Assembly (NCBI GenBank): GCA_015056655.1
Contig: SVFV01000001.1
Location: forward strand, 1-64,000
Source: Butyrivibrio sp.
GTDB lineage: Bacteria; Bacillota; Clostridia; Lachnospirales; Lachnospiraceae
DNA: 64,000 nt
Direction: 5' to 3'
Every line of letters starts with the position of its first letter. Within the stretch, counting starts at the first letter, position 1. Of this stretch, positions 33,984 through 43,156 are shown in pieces. A program made the position numbers and the translations under genes. The notes beneath the pieces are model-generated. The model ran no database searches, was not told where the DNA came from, and saw only the letters and a program-made list of their open reading frames with translations.

Positions 33984-36212
33984 TTATTTATTCTCGTCAA
34001 AGTTATCAGGTACATGTGAAAACTTTCCGCCGCTCACTACCTTATCATCATCTCCAAGGTGTCTGTACTGAACAGAAGCGTCGTTTATCTCTGCTTCAAA
34101 GCTTGGCGCCGGAGCAGGAGCAGGTGTTTCCTCTTCCTTCTTCCAGAAGCTGTCCTCCTCTGTTTCTGATTTTGCAAAGAAATCATCATCAGGAGCTTTT
34201 TCAGCTATCTCTTCCTTTTTCTTTTCTTCCTTAGTAGGAACATTCTCGCCTACTGCAGCTGACTCAGGACGTGTAGCATAGATTCGTCCGCGCTTTGCTG
34301 CCTCAGCTTCCTCCTCAGTAGGTTCAGGAATATTCTCAACCTCACGGTAAATCTTCATGAATTCCTTACCAGTGATAGTCTCCTTCTCAATGAGGAACTG
34401 TGCGATCTTATCCATTGCATTAAGGTGCTCACGGATGATCTTCTTAGCCTTCTCATAGCAGCTTGCAAGAAGTGCCTTAACCTCTTCATCTACAAGGTAC
34501 TCTGTCTGCGGACTGCAGTTGAGCACTCTGTTTCCATCGAGGTATCTGTTCTGAACTGACTCAAGCTGCATGAGTCCGAACTTCTCACTCATACCAAACA
34601 TTGTGATCATGCTTCTGGCCATTGAAGTAGCCTTCTCGATATCATTCTCAGCACCTGTTGTTACTGTATTAAAGATAACCTCCTCAGCAGCACGTCCGCC
34701 CAGGGTTACGATAATGTCATCAATGAGCTCGTCCTTGGTCTGAAGATATTTCTCATCCTCAGGAACCTGCATTACATAGCCAAGAGCTCCCATTGTTCTG
34801 GGAACGATTGTGATCTTCTGTACAGGCTCTGTGTTTTTCTGAACCGCACTTATAAGAGCATGTCCAACCTCGTGGTAGGAAACGATCTTACGCTCTTCCT
34901 TGCTGAGGATTCTGTCCTTCTTCTCTTTACCTACAAGAACCTGCTCAACAGCTTCCATAAGATCCTGCTGGCATACATATTCTCTGTGATCCTTAACTGC
35001 ATTGATAGCAGCCTCGTTGATCATGTTCGCAAGGTCTGATCCAACTGCACCGCTTGTTGCAAGAGCTACGCCCTTAAGGTCAACGGTTTCATCCATTCTT
35101 ACATCCTTGGAGTGAACCTTGAGGATTTCCTCTCTACCCTTAAGATCAGGCTTATCTACAATAATTCTTCTATCGAAACGTCCGGGACGAAGAAGCGCCT
35201 TATCAAGGATCTCAGGTCTGTTAGTTGCACCAAGCACCAGGACACCCTTGGAGGAATCGAATCCATCCATCTCAGACAAAAGCTGGTTAAGTGTCTGCTC
35301 ACGTTCTTCATTTCCGCCGCCATACTTGTTATCACGGCTTCTACCAATCGCATCTATCTCATCGATGAAAATAATGCAGGGTGCGTTTTTACTTGCTTCT
35401 GCAAAAAGCTCACGCACACGGCTTGCACCGACACCGACATAAAGCTCGATAAAGTCTGAACCAGCAAGTGAATAGAAAGGTACATGTGCTTCACCTGCAA
35501 CAGCCTTTGCAAGAAGAGTCTTACCTGTTCCGGGAGGTCCTACAAGAAGCGCTCCCTTAGGAAGCTTCGCACCAATCTTTGAATATCTGCCGGGATTGTG
35601 AAGGAAATCTACAACCTCCACAAGTGACTCTTTTGCTTCATCCTCACCAGCTACATCCTTGAAGGTAACCCCTGTCTCTCTCTGCATGTAAACCTTCGCA
35701 TTGTTCTTGCCAATTCCAAGAGGGCCGCCACCCTTTGACATACGTCTGAATACAAAGGATAAGATAAGCCACATAAGAAGAATAGGCAGAATGTAGTAAA
35801 GCACGAAGGAGATTACAGCGCCTGATGAATCAGGAACCTCGCTACTTACAGGTATCTGCGCATCAAGAAGTCTCTTAGTAAGTGTTGAATCATCCTCAGC
35901 TTTTCCTGTGTAGTATGTAGTGATAGTTGCTGAACCATAGAAGGGATTGTATTTGACACCCTCTGAGCTCACCTTGGGAATGATGCTGATCCTGTCGCTT
36001 TCGATAACGACGCTCTCAACCTTTCCCTCGTTTATCATCTGAATAAACTCGGTATAGCTTATTTCCTTATTACTGGTTGATGTCATTGCTCTCATGAAAT
36101 AAGTCATGCACAAAATAGTGACCAGAGCTGCAACTACAAGCAGTAATATGTTTTGTCTCCTGGGGTTGTTATCCCCACCGGAGTTGTTGTTATTATTCAT
36201 GTTATTATCCAT
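33984..36212 (-). CDS. ftsH: ATP-dependent zinc metalloprotease FtsH
   Basis: 742 residues, longer than the usual 610-650. Two membrane helices lie at about 21-40 and 135-155, the Walker A motif GPPGTGKT is at 225-232, and the second region of homology follows ([21 protein letters not shown]). The zinc site HEVGH is at 447-451. It degrades membrane and regulatory proteins. The last ~110 residues are an acidic, Pro/Ala/Glu-rich extension ([15 protein letters not shown]) not found in most FtsH proteins, probably disordered. AGAGG lies 9 nt before the ATG. A good promoter is at 36245-36273. Confidence 0.96.
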   Translation of the reverse strand: MDNNMNNNNNSGGDNNPRRQNILLLVVAALVTILCMTYFMRAMTSTSNKEISYTEFIQMINEGKVESVVIESDRISIIPKVSSEGVKYNPFYGSATITTYYTGKAEDDSTLTKRLLDAQIPVSSEVPDSSGAVISFVLYYILPILLMWLILSFVFRRMSKGGGPLGIGKNNAKVYMQRETGVTFKDVAGEDEAKESLVEVVDFLHNPGRYSKIGAKLPKGALLVGPPGTGKTLLAKAVAGEAHVPFYSLAGSDFIELYVGVGASRVRELFAEASKNAPCIIFIDEIDAIGRSRDNKYGGGNEEREQTLNQLLSEMDGFDSSKGVLVLGATNRPEILDKALLRPGRFDRRIIVDKPDLKGREEILKVHSKDVRMDETVDLKGVALATSGAVGSDLANMINEAAINAVKDHREYVCQQDLMEAVEQVLVGKEKKDRILSKEERKIVSYHEVGHALISAVQKNTEPVQKITIVPRTMGALGYVMQVPEDEKYLQTKDELIDDIIVTLGGRAAEEVIFNTVTTGAENDIEKATSMARSMITMFGMSEKFGLMQLESVQNRYLDGNRVLNCSPQTEYLVDEEVKALLASCYEKAKKIIREHLNAMDKIAQFLIEKETITGKEFMKIYREVENIPEPTEEEAEAAKRGRIYATRPESAAVGENVPTKEEKKKEEIAEKAPDDDFFAKSETEEDSFWKKEEETPAPAPAPSFEAEINDASVQYRHLGDDDKVVSGGKFSHVPDNFDENK

Positions 36213-36244
36213 AAATTTTACCTCTTAAAAATCATTCAAACCCC

Positions 36245-36273
36245 ATTATATTCATAGCCTTAGCAAAAATCAA
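36245..36273 (-). promoter_or_regulatory. ftsH promoter
   Basis: On the minus strand TTGATT (36273-36268) and TATAAT (36250-36245) are 17 bp apart. Transcription should begin near 36238, giving a leader of about 26 nt. Confidence 0.65.
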
Positions 36274-36339
36274 TTGTGCAAAAGCGAATTTCCTGTGTTC
36301 AAAAAATAAATTTTTTATTAAATCCTCTAGATTTTAATA

Positions 36340-36487
36340 TATAATAGCATTATAATTTCTTTTTTAAATACCTGCATCATTTTTGCAGATTTCTTATTTT
36401 CAAATTAACTCAGGATGTCAAGGGCGACATTCTGTCTTAACTTTCGTTACCTATTTCACACCATTTATGTCAGAAGGAGGAATTCAA
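36340..36487 (+). promoter_or_regulatory. pyrG leader with -10 boxes and small hairpins
   Basis: Two TATAAT boxes lie at 36340-36345 and 36351-36356, after an AT-rich stretch, without a clear -35. The leader holds CTGCA-TCATTT-TTGCAG followed by ATTTCTTATTTT, and AGGATGTC-AAGGGC-GACATTCT. Firmicute pyrG genes are often controlled by CTP-sensitive attenuation in such leaders, but these stems are short and I do not see the classic GGGC start. Confidence 0.35.
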
Positions 36488-38095
36488 ATGGGCGTAAAGT
36501 ATGTATTTGTCATGGGCGGAGTTGTGTCCGGACTTGGAAAGGGTATTACAGCTGCTTCACTTGGAAGACTGTTAAAAGCCAGAGGCTATAAGGTTACAAT
36601 GCAAAAGTTCGACCCTTATATAAATATTGATCCAGGAACCATGAACCCTATTCAGCACGGCGAGGTTTTCGTAACCGACGACGGCACTGAAACAGACCTT
36701 GACCTTGGTCACTATGAGCGTTTCATAGATGAGAACCTTGGTAAAAACTCTAATGTAACAACAGGTAAAATCTACTGGTCTGTTCTTCACAAAGAAAGAC
36801 GCGGCGATTACGGTGGACACACAGTTCAGGTAATCCCTCACATCACAAACGAGATCAAAAGCCGCTTCTACAGAAACTATGAGGACAACGAAACTCATAT
36901 TGCAATCATAGAGGTTGGCGGAACCGTCGGTGATATCGAAAGCCAGCCCTTCCTTGAGGCTATCAGACAGTTCCAGCACGAAGTGGGACACGACAATGCC
37001 ATGATAATCCTGGTATCACTTATCCCTTACCTTCGCTGCTCACAGGAAATCAAGACAAAGCCCACACAGTCAGCTGTTAAGACACTTCAGGGAATGGGTC
37101 TTCAGCCCGATGTTATCGTATGTAGAAGTGAGGTTGAGCTTGATCAGGATACTAAGGAAAAGATTTCTCTTTTCTGTAACGTACCCAGTAAAAACGTACT
37201 CAACAACCTCGACCTCAAGTACTTATATGAAGCTCCTCTTGCAATGGAAAAAGAGCACCTTGCTGAGGTTGCCTGCGATTGCTTAAAGCTCGACTGCCCT
37301 GAGCCCGATCTTACAGACTGGAAGGCAATGGTTGACACCCTTTACTCACTTAATCAGACAGTAAGCGTAGCTCTTGTTGGAAAATATACTCAGCTCCACG
37401 ACGCATATATCAGCGTGGTTGAAGCATTAAAGCATGGCGGTATCGCGGCAAAGACAGAAGTTAACATCAAGTGGGTTGACTCTGAAACTGTAACTCCTGA
37501 AAACGTAGCTGAAATCCTTGGTGATGTTGATGGTGTAATTGTTCCCGGCGGCTTTGGTGACCGCGGTATCGAAGGCATGATCACAGCAATCCGATATGCC
37601 CGAGAAAATAACGTTCCCTTCCTTGGCCTCTGCCTTGGAATGCAGCTCTCAATCGTTGAGTTCGCAAGAAATGTTGTTGGACTTTCAGATGCTCACTCAA
37701 TTGAGTTTAAGCCTGATACCAAGAATCCTATCATTGCATTCCTTCCTGATCACACAGCTGATGATGATCTTGGCGGAACACTCAGACTTGGTTCATATCC
37801 CTGCGTACTTGAGGATGGTTCAAAAGCACATGAGCTCTATGGCACAACAGAGATCGCCGAAAGACATCGTCATCGCTATGAGGTAAACAACGACTACAGA
37901 GAAGCACTCAAGGAAAATGGACTTCGTCTCTGCGGACTTTCACCTGATGGAAGAATTGTTGAGATGATCGAGCTTCCTGCAAATAGCTTCCATGTAGCAA
38001 CTCAGGCTCATCCAGAGCTCAAGTCTCGCCCCAACAAGCCCCATCCGCTCTTTGCAGGCTTCGTAAAGGCTTCACTTGACCACAAAGCAAAATAA
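36488..38095 (+). CDS. pyrG: CTP synthase
   Basis: 535 residues, the family norm. The synthetase domain opens with [17 protein letters not shown], followed by [20 protein letters not shown] and the NTP-binding regions. The glutaminase domain has [18 protein letters not shown] with the catalytic Cys, and the ending [15 protein letters not shown] contains the catalytic His and Glu. It makes CTP from UTP, ATP and glutamine. AGGAGG lies 7 nt before the ATG; an in-frame extension upstream starts with a non-ATG codon and has no ribosome site. It is divergent from ftsH and converges on the RACo-like gene 7 bp away. Confidence 0.97.
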   Translation: MGVKYVFVMGGVVSGLGKGITAASLGRLLKARGYKVTMQKFDPYINIDPGTMNPIQHGEVFVTDDGTETDLDLGHYERFIDENLGKNSNVTTGKIYWSVLHKERRGDYGGHTVQVIPHITNEIKSRFYRNYEDNETHIAIIEVGGTVGDIESQPFLEAIRQFQHEVGHDNAMIILVSLIPYLRCSQEIKTKPTQSAVKTLQGMGLQPDVIVCRSEVELDQDTKEKISLFCNVPSKNVLNNLDLKYLYEAPLAMEKEHLAEVACDCLKLDCPEPDLTDWKAMVDTLYSLNQTVSVALVGKYTQLHDAYISVVEALKHGGIAAKTEVNIKWVDSETVTPENVAEILGDVDGVIVPGGFGDRGIEGMITAIRYARENNVPFLGLCLGMQLSIVEFARNVVGLSDAHSIEFKPDTKNPIIAFLPDHTADDDLGGTLRLGSYPCVLEDGSKAHELYGTTEIAERHRHRYEVNNDYREALKENGLRLCGLSPDGRIVEMIELPANSFHVATQAHPELKSRPNKPHPLFAGFVKASLDHKAK

Positions 38096-38102
38096 TATAG
38101 CT

Positions 38103-39782
38103 TCAAAAATTCATATTTTCTAAAAATGCCTCGCTAAATGCATCTTCTGTTGCAAGGACAACCTCTCTGGTTTTTGAAACAATCCTTTGAAGGTCATCTC
38201 CAGAATCGTCCTCTGCCACCTTAATGCATCCAGACAGCGAGGCATTTCCTATGCAACTGATAACATTTCCATCTACAAATTCTCCCGGAAGAATATTCAG
38301 ATATCTGATATTTTCAGGGCTTATATGCTCGCTAAAGCCACCTGCCAGATAAACCTTATCCACATCTGCAGCGCTGCACCCATACTCACTTAAAAGGGTA
38401 TCGATTCCGCCCCTTATAGCAGCCTTTGCAAGCTGAACTGCTCTGATATCTTCCTGTAAAAAGGATACTGAACCTTCTTCATCCACAGGAAATCCGTTAT
38501 CAAAATACTCATCCATAAGAAGTCCTGTTTCATCTATGATTTCGCATCTTCTAAGCTCTGAAACAAGCTCTAACACTCCGCTTCCACAGATGCCAGAGGC
38601 CTTCACATCCCCAATAGTCTGTGCCTTCACCTTAAAATATGCTCTGCCACCGTTTCCCTCTGCCTCAGCGCCACCTTTACTTATAGTCACATGCTCGATA
38701 GCACCTTCTACTCCGGGCATTCCACATGAAATACCACCGCCCTCAAAAACAGGGCCTGCTGCCGTTGAAGCCACTAGAATCCTGTCAGATCCGGCAATAG
38801 CCATCTCTCCGTTTGTTCCAAGGTCGATAAGCATGTAAGCCTTTCCCTCAGGGACTCTATCAAAGCCAAGAGAATACATACCTGACACTATATCTGCTCC
38901 GACAAAGGCTGAGATTCCAGGAAGTAGCCTCACTTTTGTATGAGCATACTTATTATCAGTATCGCTCTGCGCCCCATGCTTACTATCAGAAATACCTGTC
39001 GAACCACTCTTTTCTTCAGCCCCGGTACCAAAAACATCACTATAGCTAAGTTCAGGATAAGCCAGCCTAACAGGAGTATAGGGAGCTTTTCCAAGTCCCT
39101 CACAGGAATCCCCCATCAGAAGATGAAGCATAGTGGTATTACCAGCAATTACTATCTCATCTGGCTCTGTATCAGCACTAAGTCCTGCCTTAGAAAAGGC
39201 CTTATAAATCATGCTCCTTATATCATCTAAAACAAGTCTTCTAAGCTCGTCTCCATTTCCACTTACAGATGCCTGAATTCTACTAATTACATCAGCCCCA
39301 AAGCTCCTTTGGTGATTCATTCCTGTAACAGTAGCACCATTAGACACAAGAGAAGCTGCTATAGTAGTTGTACCGATATCTATCGCAACTACAATCTTCT
39401 GACTTCCTGCCATTCCCAGACTCTCTTGCTTTTTGCAAAGATCACCCAAATCATTCTTGGAACCATCCGCCACCTCAGAACCAATCTCCAAATTCCCATC
39501 CAGAAGTTCAATCCTGGCATCTTCCTTTAAAACAGCTCTGCAGGCAAGTCTATATCCCTCCTCAAGCTCTTTTTCAGAAAAGAAGCGTCTGTCTGCATCT
39601 GTAGCCACAGAAGCTCCTTCAAGGAACTTTACTCTGCACTTTCCGCAGCGCCCCATTCCAGAGCAGGGCATGTCGACAAAGACGCCCTCCTTTCTAAGAA
39701 CATTAGAAAGGAGCGCGCCTTTAATAAATTCACAAACTAACTCACTATTTTTTTCTTCGGTTTTTCCAATTATAAGTCTCAT
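38103..39782 (-). CDS. RACo-like 2Fe-2S ASKHA protein (corrinoid activator family, DUF4445)
   Basis: 559 residues. The N-terminal plant-type ferredoxin domain has Cys40, Cys46, Cys49 and Cys81 (PCSGMGRCGKC ... LAC), the ligands for a 2Fe-2S cluster. From about residue 125 an ASKHA ATPase-like domain starts (VVAIDIGTTTIAASLV), with VIAGNTTMLHLLMG, LIDLGTNGEMAIAG, ASGICGSG and VYLAGGFSEHI. Characterised relatives (RACo, RamA) reduce inactive cob(II)alamin proteins using ATP. No corrinoid protein or methyltransferase gene lies here, so the target is unknown. The ATG at 39782 is preferred but lacks a well-spaced ribosome site; an ATG at 39809 would overlap the TPM gene. Confidence 0.85.
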   Translation of the reverse strand: MRLIIGKTEEKNSELVCEFIKGALLSNVLRKEGVFVDMPCSGMGRCGKCRVKFLEGASVATDADRRFFSEKELEEGYRLACRAVLKEDARIELLDGNLEIGSEVADGSKNDLGDLCKKQESLGMAGSQKIVVAIDIGTTTIAASLVSNGATVTGMNHQRSFGADVISRIQASVSGNGDELRRLVLDDIRSMIYKAFSKAGLSADTEPDEIVIAGNTTMLHLLMGDSCEGLGKAPYTPVRLAYPELSYSDVFGTGAEEKSGSTGISDSKHGAQSDTDNKYAHTKVRLLPGISAFVGADIVSGMYSLGFDRVPEGKAYMLIDLGTNGEMAIAGSDRILVASTAAGPVFEGGGISCGMPGVEGAIEHVTISKGGAEAEGNGGRAYFKVKAQTIGDVKASGICGSGVLELVSELRRCEIIDETGLLMDEYFDNGFPVDEEGSVSFLQEDIRAVQLAKAAIRGGIDTLLSEYGCSAADVDKVYLAGGFSEHISPENIRYLNILPGEFVDGNVISCIGNASLSGCIKVAEDDSGDDLQRIVSKTREVVLATEDAFSEAFLENMNF

Positions 39783-39783
39783 A

Positions 39784-40611
39784 TTAGAAATGACCGCCGC
39801 CTCCTCCATGTGAGGTTCCAGAGGATCCTGAATGAGTAGAGGATCCGCTCTCTTTTTCGATTTTAGTCTTACTTATAGTGCTTCTAATAAATGTGTCTGA
39901 CTTATTTGTAAGCTTGAATCCGCCGGATGAATAGTCTGATGCACTATCCTTCGGAGATACTGTTATAAGCTGAAGCCAGAATCCCAAAAGAACTAATGCG
40001 CCAAGCACACATCCAATTGCAAGACATATATAGAATTTCTTTGGTGTGAAAATGCTTGCTTCATATTCTCTTTTAAGCTCAGCTTCGCATTCATCAACAT
40101 ATTTCTCGAATGCAGCGTAGTAATTTCCATCTGACAGATAATAAGAGCAATCATATACAAGATCATCGATATCGTCATCTGAAAAAGTCTTAATAGCAGA
40201 TCCGGTTGTTCCAAACCAGACATCTCTATTCTCCATGGATATGAGCATGATTATTCCATTGTGCTTTTCACCCATTCCATATCCATTGTAATCATAGAAA
40301 TCATCTGCATATTCCATTGCTGACCTTGTGCCAGTGGAATCAATAGTAAGAATTACCAGCGCAGAATCATAAGTATTCTGGATGTCATATATCCTGTATG
40401 CCAGATACTCCTCTTCATCATCAGATATAAGATCAGCATAATCAATTACAGGATACAAGGATCCATCTTCTGTGTAGATTGGCTCAACCAACCCCTCGCT
40501 ACCTGCCTTGGCAGTTATACCGCCAAATGCAAGAACACAAATTATAAACAGAGGGATAAGTATGCCAAAGCTTTTTCGTATTAAATTGTTATTGTTCCTA
40601 AAAGGCATCAT
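39784..40611 (-). CDS. TPM-domain membrane protein (YgcG/YdjH-like)
   Basis: 275 residues. A membrane helix or signal (about 15-35) is followed by an extracytoplasmic TPM domain (VIDYADLISDDEEEYLAYRIYDIQNTY, then GEKHNGIIMLISMENRDVWF), a second membrane helix near 195-215, and a Ser/Gly-rich tail ending GGGGGHF, typical of the family. Its GAGGTGAT ribosome site includes the stop of the preceding zinc-ribbon gene (1-nt gap), so expression is coupled. Together with its neighbours it matches YdjH of the B. subtilis ydjFGHI operon, which acts in membrane stress. The topology is predicted by eye. Confidence 0.8.
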   Translation of the reverse strand: MMPFRNNNNLIRKSFGILIPLFIICVLAFGGITAKAGSEGLVEPIYTEDGSLYPVIDYADLISDDEEEYLAYRIYDIQNTYDSALVILTIDSTGTRSAMEYADDFYDYNGYGMGEKHNGIIMLISMENRDVWFGTTGSAIKTFSDDDIDDLVYDCSYYLSDGNYYAAFEKYVDECEAELKREYEASIFTPKKFYICLAIGCVLGALVLLGFWLQLITVSPKDSASDYSSGGFKLTNKSDTFIRSTISKTKIEKESGSSTHSGSSGTSHGGGGGHF

Positions 40612-40612
40612 A

Positions 40613-41674
40613 TCACCTCAAAAATAAAAACCAGATTATTATAGACAAAAGTGTAAAACCAGCTGAAGAACCTAAAAACAGCGCAAAAGCCTTAGGCAGA
40701 CTCGTAGGAAGATTTCCTACAAACTTAGCAGTTTGGCCATTCATGGCAAAAAGATATGGCTTGCCCTTGAAGGTTGTGTTAAGGAGCCAGACAGGGTAAA
40801 GCGCATATTTGTGCGAAACACCGCTGACGTTCTGATCATCTCTTCTGACAATGCTAGAAGAATAATGGCTGACCGTATTCTTGATGTCAGCATCAACTGA
40901 ATGCTTCATTCTCTCAAGGACATGAGCCTCGGTATCCTCAACGGACACGTCATATCTGTTTGCCAGATAACCAGCCAGATATCCCCCATTAAAAGGAACC
41001 GCCTCTCCAAAGTCAAAGGGCTCTATTGATTCCATGAGATCATCAGGCATCTCCTTGGAAGCATCATGAGGAACGTGCTTGAACTTTTCAGTACCTGATC
41101 TTGTTACCTCATAGTGCTTAGTCTCAGTGTAATGATAATCAGAATCGCTCCAGGTTCTTACCTTTGTGGCATCAAAAACATAATCCGCATCAATGGTTGC
41201 ATCAAACAGCCAGTACGGAATGTAGATACCACGTATTTTGTCTATATGGTTCTGCTCATAAAAGACCTTGGGGAGAAGAAACTTGCCCTTCACAAAATCC
41301 GCATAGGCTTTCATGGCTGCTTTTTTATCATGTTTGAATGGAATAACGTAATCAGGCTTAAGATCTCCTGCAAACTTCTCCTTAACAACAACATTATTGC
41401 TACAGAAAGGACAGGTGAGAGATCCTTCATTTTCAGAAGCGATAATCTCACCACCGCAGGACTGACAGGAGTAAACAACCATACCGTCTAATTCTTCCGG
41501 CTTCCACTCGTTACTGTCTGCCTTTGCATCCTTATCCTGCTCTTCTTTCCTCGGTGCCTTATAATCTGCAACCTTAATCTTGGTATCGCAGTATGGGCAG
41601 GAGAGCATCTGTGCCTGAGCGCTGAATTCCATCGCCCCGCCACAGGCGGGGCACTCGTACTCAGTTAATCCCAT
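40613..41674 (-). CDS. Double zinc-ribbon protein with C-terminal membrane helix (YdjG-like)
   Basis: 353 residues. Two zinc ribbons lie at the N-terminus: CPACGGAMEF...CPYCDTKI (residues 9-33) and CQSCGGEI...CPFCSNNV (about 70-93). A central domain of unknown fold follows (VIPFKHDKKAAMKAYADFVKGKFLLPK, GIYIPYWLFDATIDADYVF), and one hydrophobic helix lies at the end. It resembles YdjG, the partner of YdjH and YdjI. It starts 22 nt after the SPFH gene and ends 1 nt before the TPM gene. No catalytic motif is visible; it may link the SPFH scaffold to the membrane. Confidence 0.75.
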   Translation of the reverse strand: MGLTEYECPACGGAMEFSAQAQMLSCPYCDTKIKVADYKAPRKEEQDKDAKADSNEWKPEELDGMVVYSCQSCGGEIIASENEGSLTCPFCSNNVVVKEKFAGDLKPDYVIPFKHDKKAAMKAYADFVKGKFLLPKVFYEQNHIDKIRGIYIPYWLFDATIDADYVFDATKVRTWSDSDYHYTETKHYEVTRSGTEKFKHVPHDASKEMPDDLMESIEPFDFGEAVPFNGGYLAGYLANRYDVSVEDTEAHVLERMKHSVDADIKNTVSHYSSSIVRRDDQNVSGVSHKYALYPVWLLNTTFKGKPYLFAMNGQTAKFVGNLPTSLPKAFALFLGSSAGFTLLSIIIWFLFLR

Positions 41675-41696
41675 ATATACAATCTCTTTTACAAAA

Positions 41697-42899
41697 TTAT
41701 GGTCTCGGTGATCCGCAGTTTGAGCAGAACTTACCGGAGTTTACAGTACCACATGAGCATGTCCACTCAGCACTGGGCTTGGGCTGTCCACAATTGGAGC
41801 AGAAGTTACCAGTATTTGTTGTGCCGCATGAGCATGTCCAGCCAGCTGCTGCCTGAGGAGCTGCCTGAGGAGCTGCCTGCTGAGGTGCTGCCTGCTGTCC
41901 CATTGCGAAGAGGTTAGCTGCGTTAGCACCACCTGCCTGCTGTGCCATATTCATGCCAGCAAATGCCATCATAGGGCCTGTAGCTGTATTCTTTGCTGCA
42001 TCCTGCATAGCCTGAGCCTGTGCACCAACAAGTGTAGCTGCTGCCATATTAGGATTCTGATAAACAGCGTTCTTCTGAAGCTCCTTGATCATCTTCTCAT
42101 CTTCTTCAGAAGCATTTACAGAGTTGATACCAAATGTAGAAATTCTGATACCATAGGTCTGTCCCCACTTAGAAGAAAGAACTTCGTTAAGAGCATCAGC
42201 GATCTCTGTTGTATGTCCGGGAAGTGCACTGTAACGAACACCCATCTCAGAAATCTTTGCAAATGCAGGCTGAAGAGCTGTAAGAAGCTCACTCTTAAGC
42301 TGAGAATCGATCTGCTCTCTCTTGTACTCACCTGTGAAGTTACCAGCAAGGTTTGTATAGAAAAGAATAGGATCTACGATCTTGTAGCTATATTCACCAT
42401 GGCAGCGGATAGAAATATCAACGTCAAGGCCGATGTTTCTGTCAACTACGCGGAAAGGAACCGGGTTAGCTGTGCCATACTTGTTACCAATAATATCCTT
42501 TGTGTTGATGTAGTAAACACGCTGATCATTAGCAGCATCACCGCCAAAACCAACTCTCTTACCAAACTTCTTGAATGTCTCCTTGATATTTTCACCAAGA
42601 CTTCCGTAGAAAAGTGAAGGCTCTGTGCTTGTGTCATAAACGAATTCACCAGGCTCTGCACAAACTTCTGTAACCTTACCCTGGTCAACAATGATCATGC
42701 ACTGTCCATCAGCAACTGCGATTATTGAACCATTAGAAATAATGTTCTCATTGCCCTTATTTGAGCTTGTCTTTCCAGTGCGACGCTGGCCCTTAACAGC
42801 AAGTGTATCTGTAGGAATTGCATCACAGTAGAAATAGTCTCTCCATGAATCAGAAAGAACGCTTGCAGCAGCACCAATTCCGGCTTTAATAATACCCAT
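41697..42899 (-). CDS. SPFH-domain protein with two C-terminal zinc ribbons (YdjI-like)
   Basis: 400 residues. The SPFH-like domain runs to about residue 280 (MIIVDQGKVTEVCAEPGEF, IDSQLKSELLTALQPAF, EDEKMIKELQKNAVYQNP). An Ala/Gln/Met-rich linker with AAPQ repeats follows. Two ribbons of near-identical sequence end the protein: WTCSCGTTNTGNFCSNCG and WTCSCGTVNSGKFCSNCG. Such proteins form large membrane-associated assemblies; B. subtilis YdjI recruits PspA. AAAGGAGG precedes the ATG. First gene of a leftward operon; no PspA/LiaH gene is present beside it. The two ribbons look like a recent tandem duplication. Confidence 0.85.
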   Translation of the reverse strand: MGIIKAGIGAAASVLSDSWRDYFYCDAIPTDTLAVKGQRRTGKTSSNKGNENIISNGSIIAVADGQCMIIVDQGKVTEVCAEPGEFVYDTSTEPSLFYGSLGENIKETFKKFGKRVGFGGDAANDQRVYYINTKDIIGNKYGTANPVPFRVVDRNIGLDVDISIRCHGEYSYKIVDPILFYTNLAGNFTGEYKREQIDSQLKSELLTALQPAFAKISEMGVRYSALPGHTTEIADALNEVLSSKWGQTYGIRISTFGINSVNASEEDEKMIKELQKNAVYQNPNMAAATLVGAQAQAMQDAAKNTATGPMMAFAGMNMAQQAGGANAANLFAMGQQAAPQQAAPQAAPQAAAGWTCSCGTTNTGNFCSNCGQPKPSAEWTCSCGTVNSGKFCSNCGSPRP

Positions 42900-43156
42900 A
42901 AAAATTTTCCTCCTTTATATCGAAAACTTTTTTCGTTTTGTTTCAAAACAAGAGTTATAATGTAACTTGCGCCCTTGTCTGTTTCCTTATGAATTATATC
43001 ATATCGCTGAAACATTATTTTATATTTTTCTGTAAATTACGAAGTTTTATTTCGACTTCTGGCGCATATATTTTTAATAAATAAATTTACAAATTATAAC
43101 CCTTTTTTAATAAACCAAACATTAAAAATTGCTATACTAAATTGAAGGAGAACGCC

